Shown in pieces: positions 16,464-26,126 of a DNA stretch of 64,000 bases. The stretch comes from CAZDRI01 sp964508055. Its GTDB lineage: Bacteria > Pseudomonadota > Gammaproteobacteria > PS1 > Pseudothioglobaceae. The stretch spans positions 4,568 to 68,567 of the forward strand of contig CAZDRI010000007.1 in assembly GCA_964508055.1 (NCBI GenBank), read 5' to 3'. The position numbers and the translations under genes are program-made. Position 1 is the stretch's first letter; every line of letters starts with the position of its first letter. Below the pieces are notes generated by a model that did no database searches, was not told the DNA's origin, and was given only the letters and a program-made list of their open reading frames with translations.

Positions 16464-18569
16464 TCTATCTTCTAAATTAACATTAGCTACTTGTATTTTA
16501 ACTTCATCACCTAATTTATAGATTTTATTAGAATGCCTCCCTACTAATTTATGATGTATCTCATCAAAAACAAAATAATCATTTTTTAAATCTTTAACAT
16601 GTAATAGACCTTCAACCAGCACTTTTTTAAGTTCAATAAATAAACCAAAGGAATGCACTCCAACAATTAATCCTATAAATTTTTCACCAATCTTATCTTT
16701 CATAAATTCGCATTTTAACCATTGTTCTACATCTCTCGTTGCTTCGTCTGCTCTTCTTTCTGTTACTGAAAGATGCACGCCAATATTTTTAAAATCAAGT
16801 TTATTACTTTTATTTTTAAAAGTATTTTTAATAGCTCTATGCACTAATAAATCAGAGTAACGCCTTATCGGTGAAGTAAAGTGGGTATATTCATTTAAAG
16901 ATAAACCATAATGCCCTATGTTCTCTGGACTATAGTAAGCTTGCTGCATAGAGCGTAAAATTACAATCTGGATAATATCTTCATCAATTCTACCTTTTAT
17001 TTTTTTTAAAACTTTAGCAAAATCTTTTGATGCTGGCTCTTTATCTCCACCCATAGTCAAACCTAAAGCTGATAAAAACTGTTTTAATGCTAATATCTTT
17101 TCTGCTTTTGGCTTTGGGTGTGACCTATGTAAAAATTCTGCATTTTCTTCTATTAAATACTTAGCTATAGCTCTATTAGCTAAAACCATACATTCTTCAA
17201 TAATTTTATGAGCGTTATTTCTTTCTGTAGCAACAATCTTTGCTATTTTCGCCTTATCATTAAATAATATATGACTTTCTGTTCTTTCAAAATCAAGAGC
17301 TCCTCTTTTATATTTTGCTATTCGCAAACTTTTATACAGTCCATAAAGTGCATTTAGGTTTTCAATTACATTTTTATATTTTTTAGTTAGCTTTTTACAA
17401 TTATCTTCTAATATTTGACTTACTTCACTATAAGTCATACGGGCTTTAGATTTTATTATTGAATCATATACGCTATATTCTAATAACTCACCTGTAAAAT
17501 TTATTTTCATTTCACATACCATTACTAACCTTTCAACATTTGGATTTAATGAACATAAATTATTAGATAACTTCTCTGGCAGCATAGGAATAATTCTATT
17601 AGGAAAATATACTGAGTTACCCCTTTCAAAGGCTTGTTTATCAAGTAAGGTGTTAGGTTTTACATAATGCGACACATCAGCAATTGCTACCCATAATTTC
17701 CAAGCGTCAGCAGTTATTTCTGTATAAACTGCATCATCAAAATCTTTAGAATCTTCTCCATCTATTGTTACAAAATTTAGATTGGTTAAATCAACTCTAT
17801 CTTTTTTATCTTTTATTGAAATTTCACTATTGATATTTTTAACTTCTAATAAAGTTTCATCAGAAAAAATATAGGGGATATTATGTTTGTGAATAGCAGA
17901 TTCAATCTCTATACCTTCACCTAAATATTCGCCTAAAACTTTAATAATTTTACCTTCTGCTACTTCTTTAAAACTTGGATATTTAATGATTTTGACAATG
18001 ACCATTTGTCCATTTTGATATTTACTGCTATCAATATCTTTAATAAAAACAATATGCTTTATTCTTTCGTCATCTACAACTATATAACTTTCTTCTTTAT
18101 CTAAATGCAGCCTTCCTACTAATGTTTCTGTTCTCTTAATTATCTCAACAATTTCAGCTTCTAATCTTGATGATTTTGAAGATAAAACCCTTACTCTTAC
18201 CTCTTCACCATGGAATACTAATTGCATTTGCTTGGATGATAATTTTAAATCCCTGCAATCTTTATTTTTTAATTTCACAAAACCAAAAGATTTAGTAGTA
18301 GCTATTACTGTTCCAATAAAAGTTTTGTTTTTATCATATAAACAAACTTCTTTTTTACTGCTTAAACTAAGCTGTTTATCACGAATCATCGCCGCAATTC
18401 TTTGACTAAAAGCTTTTTTTTGGTTTTCTTCCAAAGTCAAAATATCAAAAAGTTCATTTTTAGTATATTTTTTATCAGATACTACTGAAAGAATGTATTC
18501 TCTACTCGGTATTGGATTTTTATATTTTAAAGATTCTCTTTTAAAGTATGGATCTTTAATTTCAAACAT
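16437..18569 (-). CDS. rnr: ribonuclease R
   Basis: Processive 3'-5' exoribonuclease that degrades structured RNA and takes part in rRNA quality control. The 710-residue protein has N-terminal helix-turn-helix and cold-shock-like regions, then the RNB catalytic domain with metal-binding aspartates in DGEDSKDFDDAV (residues 270-281), HFTSPIRRYSDL, and a C-terminal S1 domain. It is shorter than the E. coli enzyme and lacks the long lysine-rich tail. It follows purA by 11 bases. The usual next gene, rlmB, is elsewhere (55705). Confidence 0.95.
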   Translation of the reverse strand: MFEIKDPYFKRESLKYKNPIPSREYILSVVSDKKYTKNELFDILTLEENQKKAFSQRIAAMIRDKQLSLSSKKEVCLYDKNKTFIGTVIATTKSFGFVKLKNKDCRDLKLSSKQMQLVFHGEEVRVRVLSSKSSRLEAEIVEIIKRTETLVGRLHLDKEESYIVVDDERIKHIVFIKDIDSSKYQNGQMVIVKIIKYPSFKEVAEGKIIKVLGEYLGEGIEIESAIHKHNIPYIFSDETLLEVKNINSEISIKDKKDRVDLTNLNFVTIDGEDSKDFDDAVYTEITADAWKLWVAIADVSHYVKPNTLLDKQAFERGNSVYFPNRIIPMLPEKLSNNLCSLNPNVERLVMVCEMKINFTGELLEYSVYDSIIKSKARMTYSEVSQILEDNCKKLTKKYKNVIENLNALYGLYKSLRIAKYKRGALDFERTESHILFNDKAKIAKIVATERNNAHKIIEECMVLANRAIAKYLIEENAEFLHRSHPKPKAEKILALKQFLSALGLTMGGDKEPASKDFAKVLKKIKGRIDEDIIQIVILRSMQQAYYSPENIGHYGLSLNEYTHFTSPIRRYSDLLVHRAIKNTFKNKSNKLDFKNIGVHLSVTERRADEATRDVEQWLKCEFMKDKIGEKFIGLIVGVHSFGLFIELKKVLVEGLLHVKDLKNDYFVFDEIHHKLVGRHSNKIYKLGDEVKIQVANVNLEDRKIDFVAAH

Positions 18570-18580
18570 ATATAAGCATT

Positions 18581-19870
18581 TTATTCAAAAGGGTTGCGGC
18601 GTATTATTGTCTGCTCTCTATCTGCGCCAGTGGAAATAATATCAACATCTACACCACTTAATTCTGATATTTTTTTAACATAATCTTTAGCATTTTTAGG
18701 CAATTCTGCAAAAACTTTTATCTTAGTTGTATCTTCTTGCCATCCTGGTAGTTCTATGTATTCAGGTTTTAATTTTTCAAAATCTTCAATATTTGCAGGT
18801 ATGTAATCTATATTTTCACCATTTAATTTATACGAGGTACAAATTTTAATAGTTTCTAAAGTATCTAAAACATCTAATTTAGTAAGGCATATAGCGCTTA
18901 CGCTATTAATTTTAAAAGACCTATTAAGTAACACCATATCTAACCAACCACAGCGTCTTTTTCTGCCAGTTGTGGCACCAAACTCATGCCCTATTTTGCC
19001 TAATGTATCACCAATATCATCAAACAACTCGGTTGGAAATGGCCCACTACCAACTCTTGTGGTGTATGCTTTTACAATTCCTAAAACAAAATTAATATCT
19101 CTAATACCAACACCACTACCACATGCTGCACTGCCAGCAGTTGTATTAGATGAAGTAACATAAGGATAGGTGCCTTGATCTATATCTAATAATGTTCCTT
19201 GTGCCCCTTCGAATAAAATATTATCTTTACCTAGTGTATTGTGTATTTGTTTAGTAACATCATAAATCATATCTTTTATGAGCTTTGCTTGTGTTATTGC
19301 TTCAGTTAAAGTTTCTTCATAGCTTACTTCATCCGCATCATAGTAATTTTTTAAAATAAAATTATGATATTCCATAACTTTTTTTAATTTTTCAGCAAAT
19401 ATTTTTTCATTTAATAAATCACCAACTTTCAAGCCTCTTCTTGAAACTTTATCTTCATAACTAGGACCAATCCCATTACCTGTAGTGCCGATAGCTTTTT
19501 TTCCTAACTTTGCCTCTCTTGCATTATCTAATGCTATATGTATAGGTAGTATTAATGGACAAGACTGACTGATTTTTAATCTTGATTTAACATCAACACC
19601 AGCTTGCTCTAATTCATTAATCTCTTTTAATAGCGCTGATAAAGAGACCACTACCCCATGTCCTATTAGGCACTTAACATTTTTTCTTAATATCCCAGAT
19701 GGTATAAGGTGTAAAACTGTTTTATTACCATTTATTACTAATGTGTGTCCAGCATTGTGTCCACCTTGAAATCTTACTACAGCTTTTACTCTATCAGTAA
19801 TTAAATCAACTATCTTGCCTTTACCTTCATCACCCCACTGAGTGCCTATAATTGCTACATTTTTTGTCAC
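18581..19870 (-). CDS. purA: adenylosuccinate synthetase
   Basis: Catalyses the GTP-dependent step from IMP and aspartate to adenylosuccinate in AMP synthesis. The 429-residue protein has the N-terminal P-loop GTQWGDEGKGK, GGHNAGHT, the IMP-binding GIGPSYEDK and the C-terminal TTGRKRRCGWLD. The length is normal. It overlaps hisZ by four bases within the hflK-hflC-hisZ-purA-rnr operon. Confidence 0.98.
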   Translation of the reverse strand: MTKNVAIIGTQWGDEGKGKIVDLITDRVKAVVRFQGGHNAGHTLVINGNKTVLHLIPSGILRKNVKCLIGHGVVVSLSALLKEINELEQAGVDVKSRLKISQSCPLILPIHIALDNAREAKLGKKAIGTTGNGIGPSYEDKVSRRGLKVGDLLNEKIFAEKLKKVMEYHNFILKNYYDADEVSYEETLTEAITQAKLIKDMIYDVTKQIHNTLGKDNILFEGAQGTLLDIDQGTYPYVTSSNTTAGSAACGSGVGIRDINFVLGIVKAYTTRVGSGPFPTELFDDIGDTLGKIGHEFGATTGRKRRCGWLDMVLLNRSFKINSVSAICLTKLDVLDTLETIKICTSYKLNGENIDYIPANIEDFEKLKPEYIELPGWQEDTTKIKVFAELPKNAKDYVKKISELSGVDVDIISTGADREQTIIRRNPFE

Positions 19871-20838
19871 TTTAAATCCTTATTCAAACGCTCAACTAAA
19901 AATTTTAAATCCAAAGAAAAGCCTGTTGCCTCTCTAGGATAATTGCCGTATTCTTCACTTAATTTATTATATCTACCACCTTGAGCTATAGCTTTGGAAA
20001 AATCATTATGATAAATAGAAAATATTAATCCACTATGATATTCGTATGTTTTCAACTCAGCCAAATCAAAATATAAGTTATTATGAAGCGGCTTTATAAT
20101 TTTTATAAAATCATCTAACTCATTTATTGCTTTTATTGCACTTTTAATATTTTTAAATAATTGCTTTGCTTTTTTTATAACATTCTCATCACCTTCTAAA
20201 AGAATCAATTCTTTAAGTTCTTTGTTAATTTTTAAATCATTGTTAGCTAAAAAATTCTCTAGGTCAGGTAATGATTTTCTTTGGAATATATCTCTTAACT
20301 TACTTATTTTAATTGCAGCTAAATTTTCTTCATTTATGATGGCATTAAAAATACCAATGTGCCCTAAATTTAGCACAGTGTCTTTATAGCCAATAATTGC
20401 TATTGACTCTAACATAAGTTTTACAATTTCTAAATCTGCAGCTAATGATTTAAGTCCATATATCTCAGCACCTGCTTGGAGAAAGCTTCTACTACTATAA
20501 AAATCGTCCTTAGTTGTTTGCAGGATAGGGTTTATATAACAAAATTTAGATACATCAGATTTATTAGAATATTTTGCATCTATTCTCGCTATTTGAGGGG
20601 TAGTATCAGCATGAATACCCATCATTTTACCTGTAAATTGGTCTACTACCTTAAAAGTCTTTAAATCTAAAGTTTCAGAAATTAAATATTGCGATTCTAA
20701 AAAACCAAGCATTGGTGGTATAACTAATTTATAACCATTAGCTATATATTTATCTAATAGTTTTCTTCTTATTTTTTCTAATAACAATGCTTTTTCAAAA
20801 ACAATTTCATCTATGCCTTCTGGCAGTTGCCAACTCAT
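19867..20838 (-). CDS. hisZ: ATP phosphoribosyltransferase regulatory subunit
   Basis: Histidyl-tRNA-synthetase-like protein that lacks aminoacylation capacity and forms a complex with short-form HisG, the first enzyme of histidine synthesis. The 323-residue sequence keeps the class II catalytic-fold motifs (MLGFLESQYLI, TPQIARIDA, FLQAGAEIYG, QGGRYNKLSEEYG) but has no anticodon-binding domain, as expected for HisZ. Its place between hflC and purA is conserved in gammaproteobacteria. It implies that the genome's HisG is the short form. Confidence 0.92.
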   Translation of the reverse strand: MSWQLPEGIDEIVFEKALLLEKIRRKLLDKYIANGYKLVIPPMLGFLESQYLISETLDLKTFKVVDQFTGKMMGIHADTTPQIARIDAKYSNKSDVSKFCYINPILQTTKDDFYSSRSFLQAGAEIYGLKSLAADLEIVKLMLESIAIIGYKDTVLNLGHIGIFNAIINEENLAAIKISKLRDIFQRKSLPDLENFLANNDLKINKELKELILLEGDENVIKKAKQLFKNIKSAIKAINELDDFIKIIKPLHNNLYFDLAELKTYEYHSGLIFSIYHNDFSKAIAQGGRYNKLSEEYGNYPREATGFSLDLKFLVERLNKDLK

Positions 20839-20915
20839 ATATGGGAACCTTTATTATTAACTAATTTCTTAAAAACTTGCAAAAATTTATAATAATTGTT
20901 AGAAATTACCATACA

Positions 20916-21773
20916 TTACTTTTCAGGATTAAAATGACGGAAAAAATCTGAATTTGGATTTAGAATTATCATATCTTTTTTATCAGTAAAAGATTTTTGA
21001 TAAGATTCTAAACTACGATAGAAATCATAAAATTCTTTATTTTTATTATAAGCTTCAGCGTAAGTGTTTGCTGATTTAGCATCACCATCACCGCGTATTT
21101 TTTCAGAATCACGATAGGCATTTGCTAAAATAATTGTTCTTTCTTTATCCGCATTTGCACGGATTTTTTCTGCTTCTTCCGCACCTTCAGAGCGTAATTC
21201 TTTTGCTACTCTTTCTCTCTCTGCTGCCATTCTTCTATATACTGAATTACTAATCTCTCTTGATAAATCAATCCTTTTAATTCTAACATCAATAATTTTA
21301 ATCCCAAATTCTTTTACATTAGTTTTAGCGAGTCTGGTTATATTTGTCATAATTTCAGTTCGTTCCCCAGATACAACTTCATTGATAGTTCTTTTAGAAA
21401 ATTCACTTTTTAAGCCATCTTTAATAATTTGTGATAATCTCAAATTTGCAAGGTCAATATCGCCTCCTACTGATGTATAGAATTTTTTTACATCTTCAAT
21501 ACGCCATTTAATAAAAGAATCAACAACAACATTTTTCTTCTCGCTTGTTAAAAATCTTTCTGGTCTAGCATCTAAAGTCTGCATTCTCTTATCAAATTTA
21601 CGGATATTATTAATAAAAGGAACTTTAAAATATAAGCCAGGTTCAGTTTCAACAGCCACAACCTCTCCAAGCCTAAATTTAATAGCGGCTTGTCTTTCAT
21701 CAATAATATAAAGCGCTGAACTAGTAATTCCTACCAACACTATGACTAATATAAATATTAATTTCTTTAACAT
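20916..21773 (-). CDS. hflC: FtsH protease modulator HflC
   Basis: SPFH/band-7 membrane protein that assembles with HflK around the FtsH protease and tempers its activity. The 285-residue protein has an N-terminal membrane anchor (about residues 4-24), then the band-7 domain and a helical, alanine/glutamate-rich segment (VAKELRSEGAEEAEKIRANA). Its start overlaps the hflK stop by one base. The length is slightly below the E. coli protein. Confidence 0.94.
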   Translation of the reverse strand: MLKKLIFILVIVLVGITSSALYIIDERQAAIKFRLGEVVAVETEPGLYFKVPFINNIRKFDKRMQTLDARPERFLTSEKKNVVVDSFIKWRIEDVKKFYTSVGGDIDLANLRLSQIIKDGLKSEFSKRTINEVVSGERTEIMTNITRLAKTNVKEFGIKIIDVRIKRIDLSREISNSVYRRMAAERERVAKELRSEGAEEAEKIRANADKERTIILANAYRDSEKIRGDGDAKSANTYAEAYNKNKEFYDFYRSLESYQKSFTDKKDMIILNPNSDFFRHFNPEK

Positions 21774-22990
21774 TATCTTGTCTCCCTATTTCTAAACAGG
21801 TTTCTTAAATTTGGTCTTTTATTTTGTGTTTCTTGGCTTTGTTGATTTTTTTGGACTGGCTCTGCTACTTTTTTATTGTCTTCATTACTAGTTGATAAAA
21901 TCTTATCTAAAGGTAAATACATTAAACTATTACTATTAGAATCCATAATAATCTTAGTTGTTCTCATAAACACCTGTTCTAAAGTCTCTAAATAAAGGCG
22001 TTGTTTAGTAACTGCTGGAGCCTTTTCAAACTCTACTCTAATTTTGTCAAACCTTTGAGCCTCACCTTCAGCCTTTGAGATAACTTGAGATTTATAAGCT
22101 TTTGCTTCTTCAATAATTCTAGCGCTTAATCCTCTTGCTTTTGGGAGGATATCATTAGAATAAGCTTCAGCTTCATTAATAAGTCTTTCTTTATCCTCTC
22201 TGGCTTTTACTGCATCAGAAAATGCTGATTGCACTTGCTCTGGTGGTTGAGCGTCTTGCATATTAACAGTTGTTATCTGCAGACCTGTTTTATATAAATT
22301 TAAAAGTTTTTGCCCTTCTTCTGCAATTTGCTGCGCTATTTCTGTTCTACCTTCAGTTAAGATAAAATCCATATTGTTTTTCCCAATAACTTGACGAATA
22401 ACACTTTCAGATACTTGCCTGAGTGTTAAATCTGGATTAACAACATTAAATAAATACGCTACTGCATCATTTATTCTATATTGCACTGCAAATTTAGCAT
22501 CAATAATATTTTCATCTTTAGTAAGCATTAAAGACTCTGAACCAATGTTACCTGTTACTCTTACATTTTTTGCATTTAAACCACTACGAAAACCAATGTC
22601 AGCAGTTCTTATTTGAGCAACATTAACTGTTGTTACGGTTTCTATAGGATAAGGTAAGTGCCAATGTGGACCTTCAGAAGTTATTTCACTAAATTTACCA
22701 AATCTTAACTCTACTCCTTTTTCAGCAGGACCTACAATATATACTCCAAATGCCAGCCAAACAATAACAGCAATAACTAAAAAAACACCTATACCTTTGA
22801 ATCTTCTAGCATTGTTTTTACCATTATCATCACCACTACCATTACCTCCATCAATAACATTCTTATTAATATCTTTAAATAAATTATCAAATTTAGACTT
22901 TAACTTTCTTATTATTTCATCTAACTCTGGTGGTGTTTGGTTTTGTCCACTACCCCAAGGTTTTTGATTGTTTGGGTCATTCCAAGCCAT
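21773..22990 (-). CDS. hflK: FtsH protease modulator HflK
   Basis: Partner of HflC in the inner-membrane complex that surrounds FtsH. The 405-residue protein has the HflK-type start (MAWNDPNNQKPWGSG), a proline/glycine/asparagine-rich cytoplasmic leader, one membrane helix near residues 68-90, the band-7 domain (PAEKGVELRFGKF) and a glutamine/asparagine-rich tail. It is first in a five-gene leftward operon (hflK-hflC-hisZ-purA-rnr). The usual upstream hfq-hflX genes are not adjacent. Confidence 0.95.
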   Translation of the reverse strand: MAWNDPNNQKPWGSGQNQTPPELDEIIRKLKSKFDNLFKDINKNVIDGGNGSGDDNGKNNARRFKGIGVFLVIAVIVWLAFGVYIVGPAEKGVELRFGKFSEITSEGPHWHLPYPIETVTTVNVAQIRTADIGFRSGLNAKNVRVTGNIGSESLMLTKDENIIDAKFAVQYRINDAVAYLFNVVNPDLTLRQVSESVIRQVIGKNNMDFILTEGRTEIAQQIAEEGQKLLNLYKTGLQITTVNMQDAQPPEQVQSAFSDAVKAREDKERLINEAEAYSNDILPKARGLSARIIEEAKAYKSQVISKAEGEAQRFDKIRVEFEKAPAVTKQRLYLETLEQVFMRTTKIIMDSNSNSLMYLPLDKILSTSNEDNKKVAEPVQKNQQSQETQNKRPNLRNLFRNRETR

Positions 22991-23172
22991 CTAATACTCC
23001 AAAAAACTTATAATTCTACTTGAATAAGTATTTTTACAAAAAATATCTTAAAAACAAAAAAACTAATTTTATTAAAAATTATCATATTTGTTCAAGTTGG
23101 ACTATATACAAAAATTGTTTATTTTACATTGAGTAACAAAAATTATGCTGTTTTTATTAATATGAGTATATA

Positions 23173-23970
23173 TTAATCTAATAGCAAGGCATCATCTTCA
23201 ATTTTTTCACCTTTTAACTGGGTGAAATAATCTAATAAGTCATTTACTGTTTTGCCTTTTTTCTCTTCTTTATTTAAATCAAAGGCTATCCTACCTTGAT
23301 GCAGCATAATCATCCTATTACCATACTCTAATGCTTGTTTCATACTATGAGTAATCATAATAGTAGTAAGAGAAAACTCTTCAATAATTTCTTGAGTTAA
23401 CCGCATTACAAATTCTTGAGTTTTAGGGTCTAATGCTGCAGTGTGTTCATCTAATAATAATATTTTCATAGGACTTAGCGTTGCCATTAATAGACTCACA
23501 GCTTGTCTTTGTCCACCTGATAAAAGACCTATGATATCTTCTAATCTATTTTCTAAGCCTAAATCTAATCTCTTAAGTATTTTCTTAAATTCTTCTTTAT
23601 TATCGCTATCAACACCACTTTTGAAATAAGAACGACTTTTACCTCGCTTGGCAGCTAATGCCATATTTTCTTCAATAGTAAGTCTATCGCAGGTGCCAGC
23701 TAAAGGATCTTGAAATACTCTGCCCATAACCCTTGATCTTTCATGGACAGCTAATTTAGAAATATCCTTGCCGTCTATTTCAATCTTTCCGCTGTGTAGT
23801 GGTACATAACCTGCAATAGCATTTAAAAGAGTTGATTTACCAGCCCCGTTACTACCAATAACTGTTAGAAATTCGCCATTTTTAATATCTAAATCAACTC
23901 CATTTAAAGCAAAGTTCTCTAATGGGGTATTTAGTCCAAAAACTACTTTTATATTTGAAAATTTAACCAT
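23173..23970 (-). CDS. ABC transporter ATP-binding protein
   Basis: ATPase of a three-gene importer. The 265-residue protein has Walker A (GSNGAGKST), a Q-loop glutamine (VFQDPLAGT), signature LLSGGQRQA, Walker B (ILLLDEHTAALDP) and the switch histidine (ITHSMKQALEYG). The DEHTAALDP variant is typical of ATPases that partner PF04392-type binding proteins. It overlaps the permease by one base. The substrate is unknown; relatives have been linked to tryptophan or other amino-acid-like ligands. Confidence 0.88.
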   Translation of the reverse strand: MVKFSNIKVVFGLNTPLENFALNGVDLDIKNGEFLTVIGSNGAGKSTLLNAIAGYVPLHSGKIEIDGKDISKLAVHERSRVMGRVFQDPLAGTCDRLTIEENMALAAKRGKSRSYFKSGVDSDNKEEFKKILKRLDLGLENRLEDIIGLLSGGQRQAVSLLMATLSPMKILLLDEHTAALDPKTQEFVMRLTQEIIEEFSLTTIMITHSMKQALEYGNRMIMLHQGRIAFDLNKEEKKGKTVNDLLDYFTQLKGEKIEDDALLLD

Positions 23971-24872
23971 TATTTAGCTGCACCTTTTTTTATATTTGGA
24001 AGCACAATTGCTAATGTTACTAATATTGCTGTTAATAAATTTAAATCTTGTGATTTAAACCCTAAAAAGTCTAATTCCAAAGCAAAAGTAATAGCAAGTC
24101 TATAAACAACCGCTCCTACTACACAAGCAACCAATGCTCTGAATACTGTCCTAGTATTTACCAAAGCCTCACCACCTATTACAGAAGCTAAACCTAACAC
24201 AATAGTACCAACACCCATTGTTACATCAGCTATACCTTGTGATTGGGCATATAAACTACCTGCTAAAGCTACCAAAGCATTTGATATAGACATACCTAAT
24301 AGTATTGAAATATTGCTATTTATCCCTTGGGCATTTGCCATTTTATTGTTCATACCAACCGCACGCATAGCAAGACCAGATTCTGAATATAAGAAAAGTT
24401 TTAATAAGTAAAAAACAATAATTATTATCGCTCCAAAAATAAACACTAAAGCAAAATAATCTGGTATGCCAGTAATATATAATATAGATTTTATAAATTC
24501 TAACATTGGGTCAAATATTGTAACCTCACCAAGTAGTGCAATATTTGGCCCACCCATTATTCTTAAATTAATAGAATAAAGAGCTATCATAACCAAAATT
24601 GAAGCAAGCAAATTTAATATTTTCATACGAACACATAAATATGCCGTTACAAACCCAGCCATTGCCCCTGCAACAATAGATATTAATGTTGCAATCCAAG
24701 GATTAAAGCCCGATACAATTAATATTGCTGTTACTGCAGCACCTAATGGGAAAGAACCATCTATTGTTAAATCTGGAAAATCTAATACTCTAAAAGATAT
24801 ATAAACAGCAAAAGCTATTAAAGAGAACAGGAGTCCTAATTCAAAAGCTCCTGCTAATGCAAAACCTGACAC
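23970..24872 (-). CDS. ABC transporter permease
   Basis: A 300-residue polytopic membrane protein with about eight hydrophobic helices, belonging to the branched-chain amino acid/ribose type permeases. The segment RVLDFPDLTIDGSFPLGAA near the N-terminus is characteristic of permeases that pair with PF04392 binding proteins. It sits between the ATPase (one-base overlap) and the binding protein (two-base gap). Confidence 0.88.
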   Translation of the reverse strand: MSGFALAGAFELGLLFSLIAFAVYISFRVLDFPDLTIDGSFPLGAAVTAILIVSGFNPWIATLISIVAGAMAGFVTAYLCVRMKILNLLASILVMIALYSINLRIMGGPNIALLGEVTIFDPMLEFIKSILYITGIPDYFALVFIFGAIIIIVFYLLKLFLYSESGLAMRAVGMNNKMANAQGINSNISILLGMSISNALVALAGSLYAQSQGIADVTMGVGTIVLGLASVIGGEALVNTRTVFRALVACVVGAVVYRLAITFALELDFLGFKSQDLNLLTAILVTLAIVLPNIKKGAAK

Positions 24873-24874
24873 GC

Positions 24875-25828
24875 TTATTCTATTACTTTTTTAGATAAAG
24901 TCTGTAATATTTTTGGTATTTCAATACCCATTTTTTTAGCAGAATTTAAGTTTACAAAAAGTTCAGATTTATTCACTCCCTGCACATCAATACTACCTGG
25001 ATTTTTACCATTTAGTATAGCAGCAACAATCTTACCTGTTTGAATTCCTACATCATAATAATTAAATCCAAGAGCTGCTACTGCACCTCTTTCTACACTT
25101 GAAGTATCACCTGCAAAAACTGGTATATTGCTATCAATACCTACTTTTACTACTGACTCAAAAGCACTAACAATTGTATTATCAGTTGGAACATAAATAG
25201 CTTCTACCTTTCCAACTAATGATTTGGCTGCAGTTAATACATCTGCTGTTTTAACTGCAACAGATTTAATAATTTTTAAATCATACTGCTCAGCAAATTT
25301 ATCAACTAATTTAATAATTGATACCGAATTAGTTTCACCAGCATTATATAAAACTCCCAAAGACTTAATATTAGGCATTATCGCTTTTATTAAATCAAGA
25401 TGCTTATCAATAGGTGTTAAATCGGATACTCCAGTAGTATTACCTCCAGGTTTTTTTAAACTTGGAACAATTTTTGCAGCAACAGGGTCTGTCACAGCAG
25501 AAAATACATGTGGTATTGATTTAGTTTGTGCCGATATAGCCTGAGCTGAAGGAGTAGCTATACTTATAATAGCATCAGGTTTTTTACCAACAAACTTTTT
25601 AGCAATAGATATTGTATTTGGGATATTGCCTTGGGCACTTTCAAATTCTACTTTTAAATTTTTACCTGCAACAAAACCAACCTCTTTTAAATAATCAATA
25701 ACACCATTTTTTGTAGCATCTAAAGCTGGATGCTCAACAATTTGGGTAATTGCTATAAATTTATCTTGAGCAAATGTTGAAAAAGCAAATAATAAAATAC
25801 TTAAAATTGCAATTTTAATTCTTTTCAT
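24875..25828 (-). CDS. ABC transporter substrate-binding protein (PF04392 type)
   Basis: A 317-residue exported binding protein with a clear signal peptide (about residues 1-20, ending FAQ) and no lipobox cysteine. It shows the two-lobe fold of the ABC_sub_bind family, with AITQIVEHPALDATKNG near the start, FSAVTDPVAAKIVPS and GVSDLTPIDKHLDL in the middle, and DTSSVERGAVAALGFNYYD. It is first in the importer operon. The ligand cannot be deduced from sequence; in this genome context, a host- or seawater-derived organic nitrogen compound is possible but only a guess. Confidence 0.88.
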   Translation of the reverse strand: MKRIKIAILSILLFAFSTFAQDKFIAITQIVEHPALDATKNGVIDYLKEVGFVAGKNLKVEFESAQGNIPNTISIAKKFVGKKPDAIISIATPSAQAISAQTKSIPHVFSAVTDPVAAKIVPSLKKPGGNTTGVSDLTPIDKHLDLIKAIMPNIKSLGVLYNAGETNSVSIIKLVDKFAEQYDLKIIKSVAVKTADVLTAAKSLVGKVEAIYVPTDNTIVSAFESVVKVGIDSNIPVFAGDTSSVERGAVAALGFNYYDVGIQTGKIVAAILNGKNPGSIDVQGVNKSELFVNLNSAKKMGIEIPKILQTLSKKVIE

Positions 25829-26126
25829 ATATCAATCCCCTATATAAAAATTTAAAAATCATATGGATGAACTTTAAAATTATACTGAACTAAATAACTA
25901 TTAGTTAAATAAATAAAGGTATTGATTAGTTAAACTCCTAAATAATATTTGAGAAACAACTTAGTAAAAATACGAATTTAATATACTAAGAAAGTCTTTA
26001 TTATTGATACAAAAATAAAACAAAAAACCGCCGCCTTGTTTTTTTTATAATGAGAATTAACAGTTAACAATAATTAAACTTTATTTAAGTTATAATTTAA
26101 ACACAAGACATTGTAGAAATTTTAAA
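25829..26126. other. divergent intergenic region, ABC importer / glycosyltransferase
   Basis: These 298 bases separate two divergent genes and presumably contain both promoters. I see no open reading frame with protein features. One weak inverted repeat, AAAACAA (26017-26023) and TTGTTTT (26036-26042), encloses a GC-rich dozen bases (ACCGCCGCC), which stands out in the AT-rich spacer. No regulator site is recognised. Confidence 0.5.

Noticed and set aside
26017..26042. AAAACAA/TTGTTTT hairpin with a GC-rich loop as a terminator
   Set aside because: It lies in a divergent promoter region where no gene ends, and the stem is weak.
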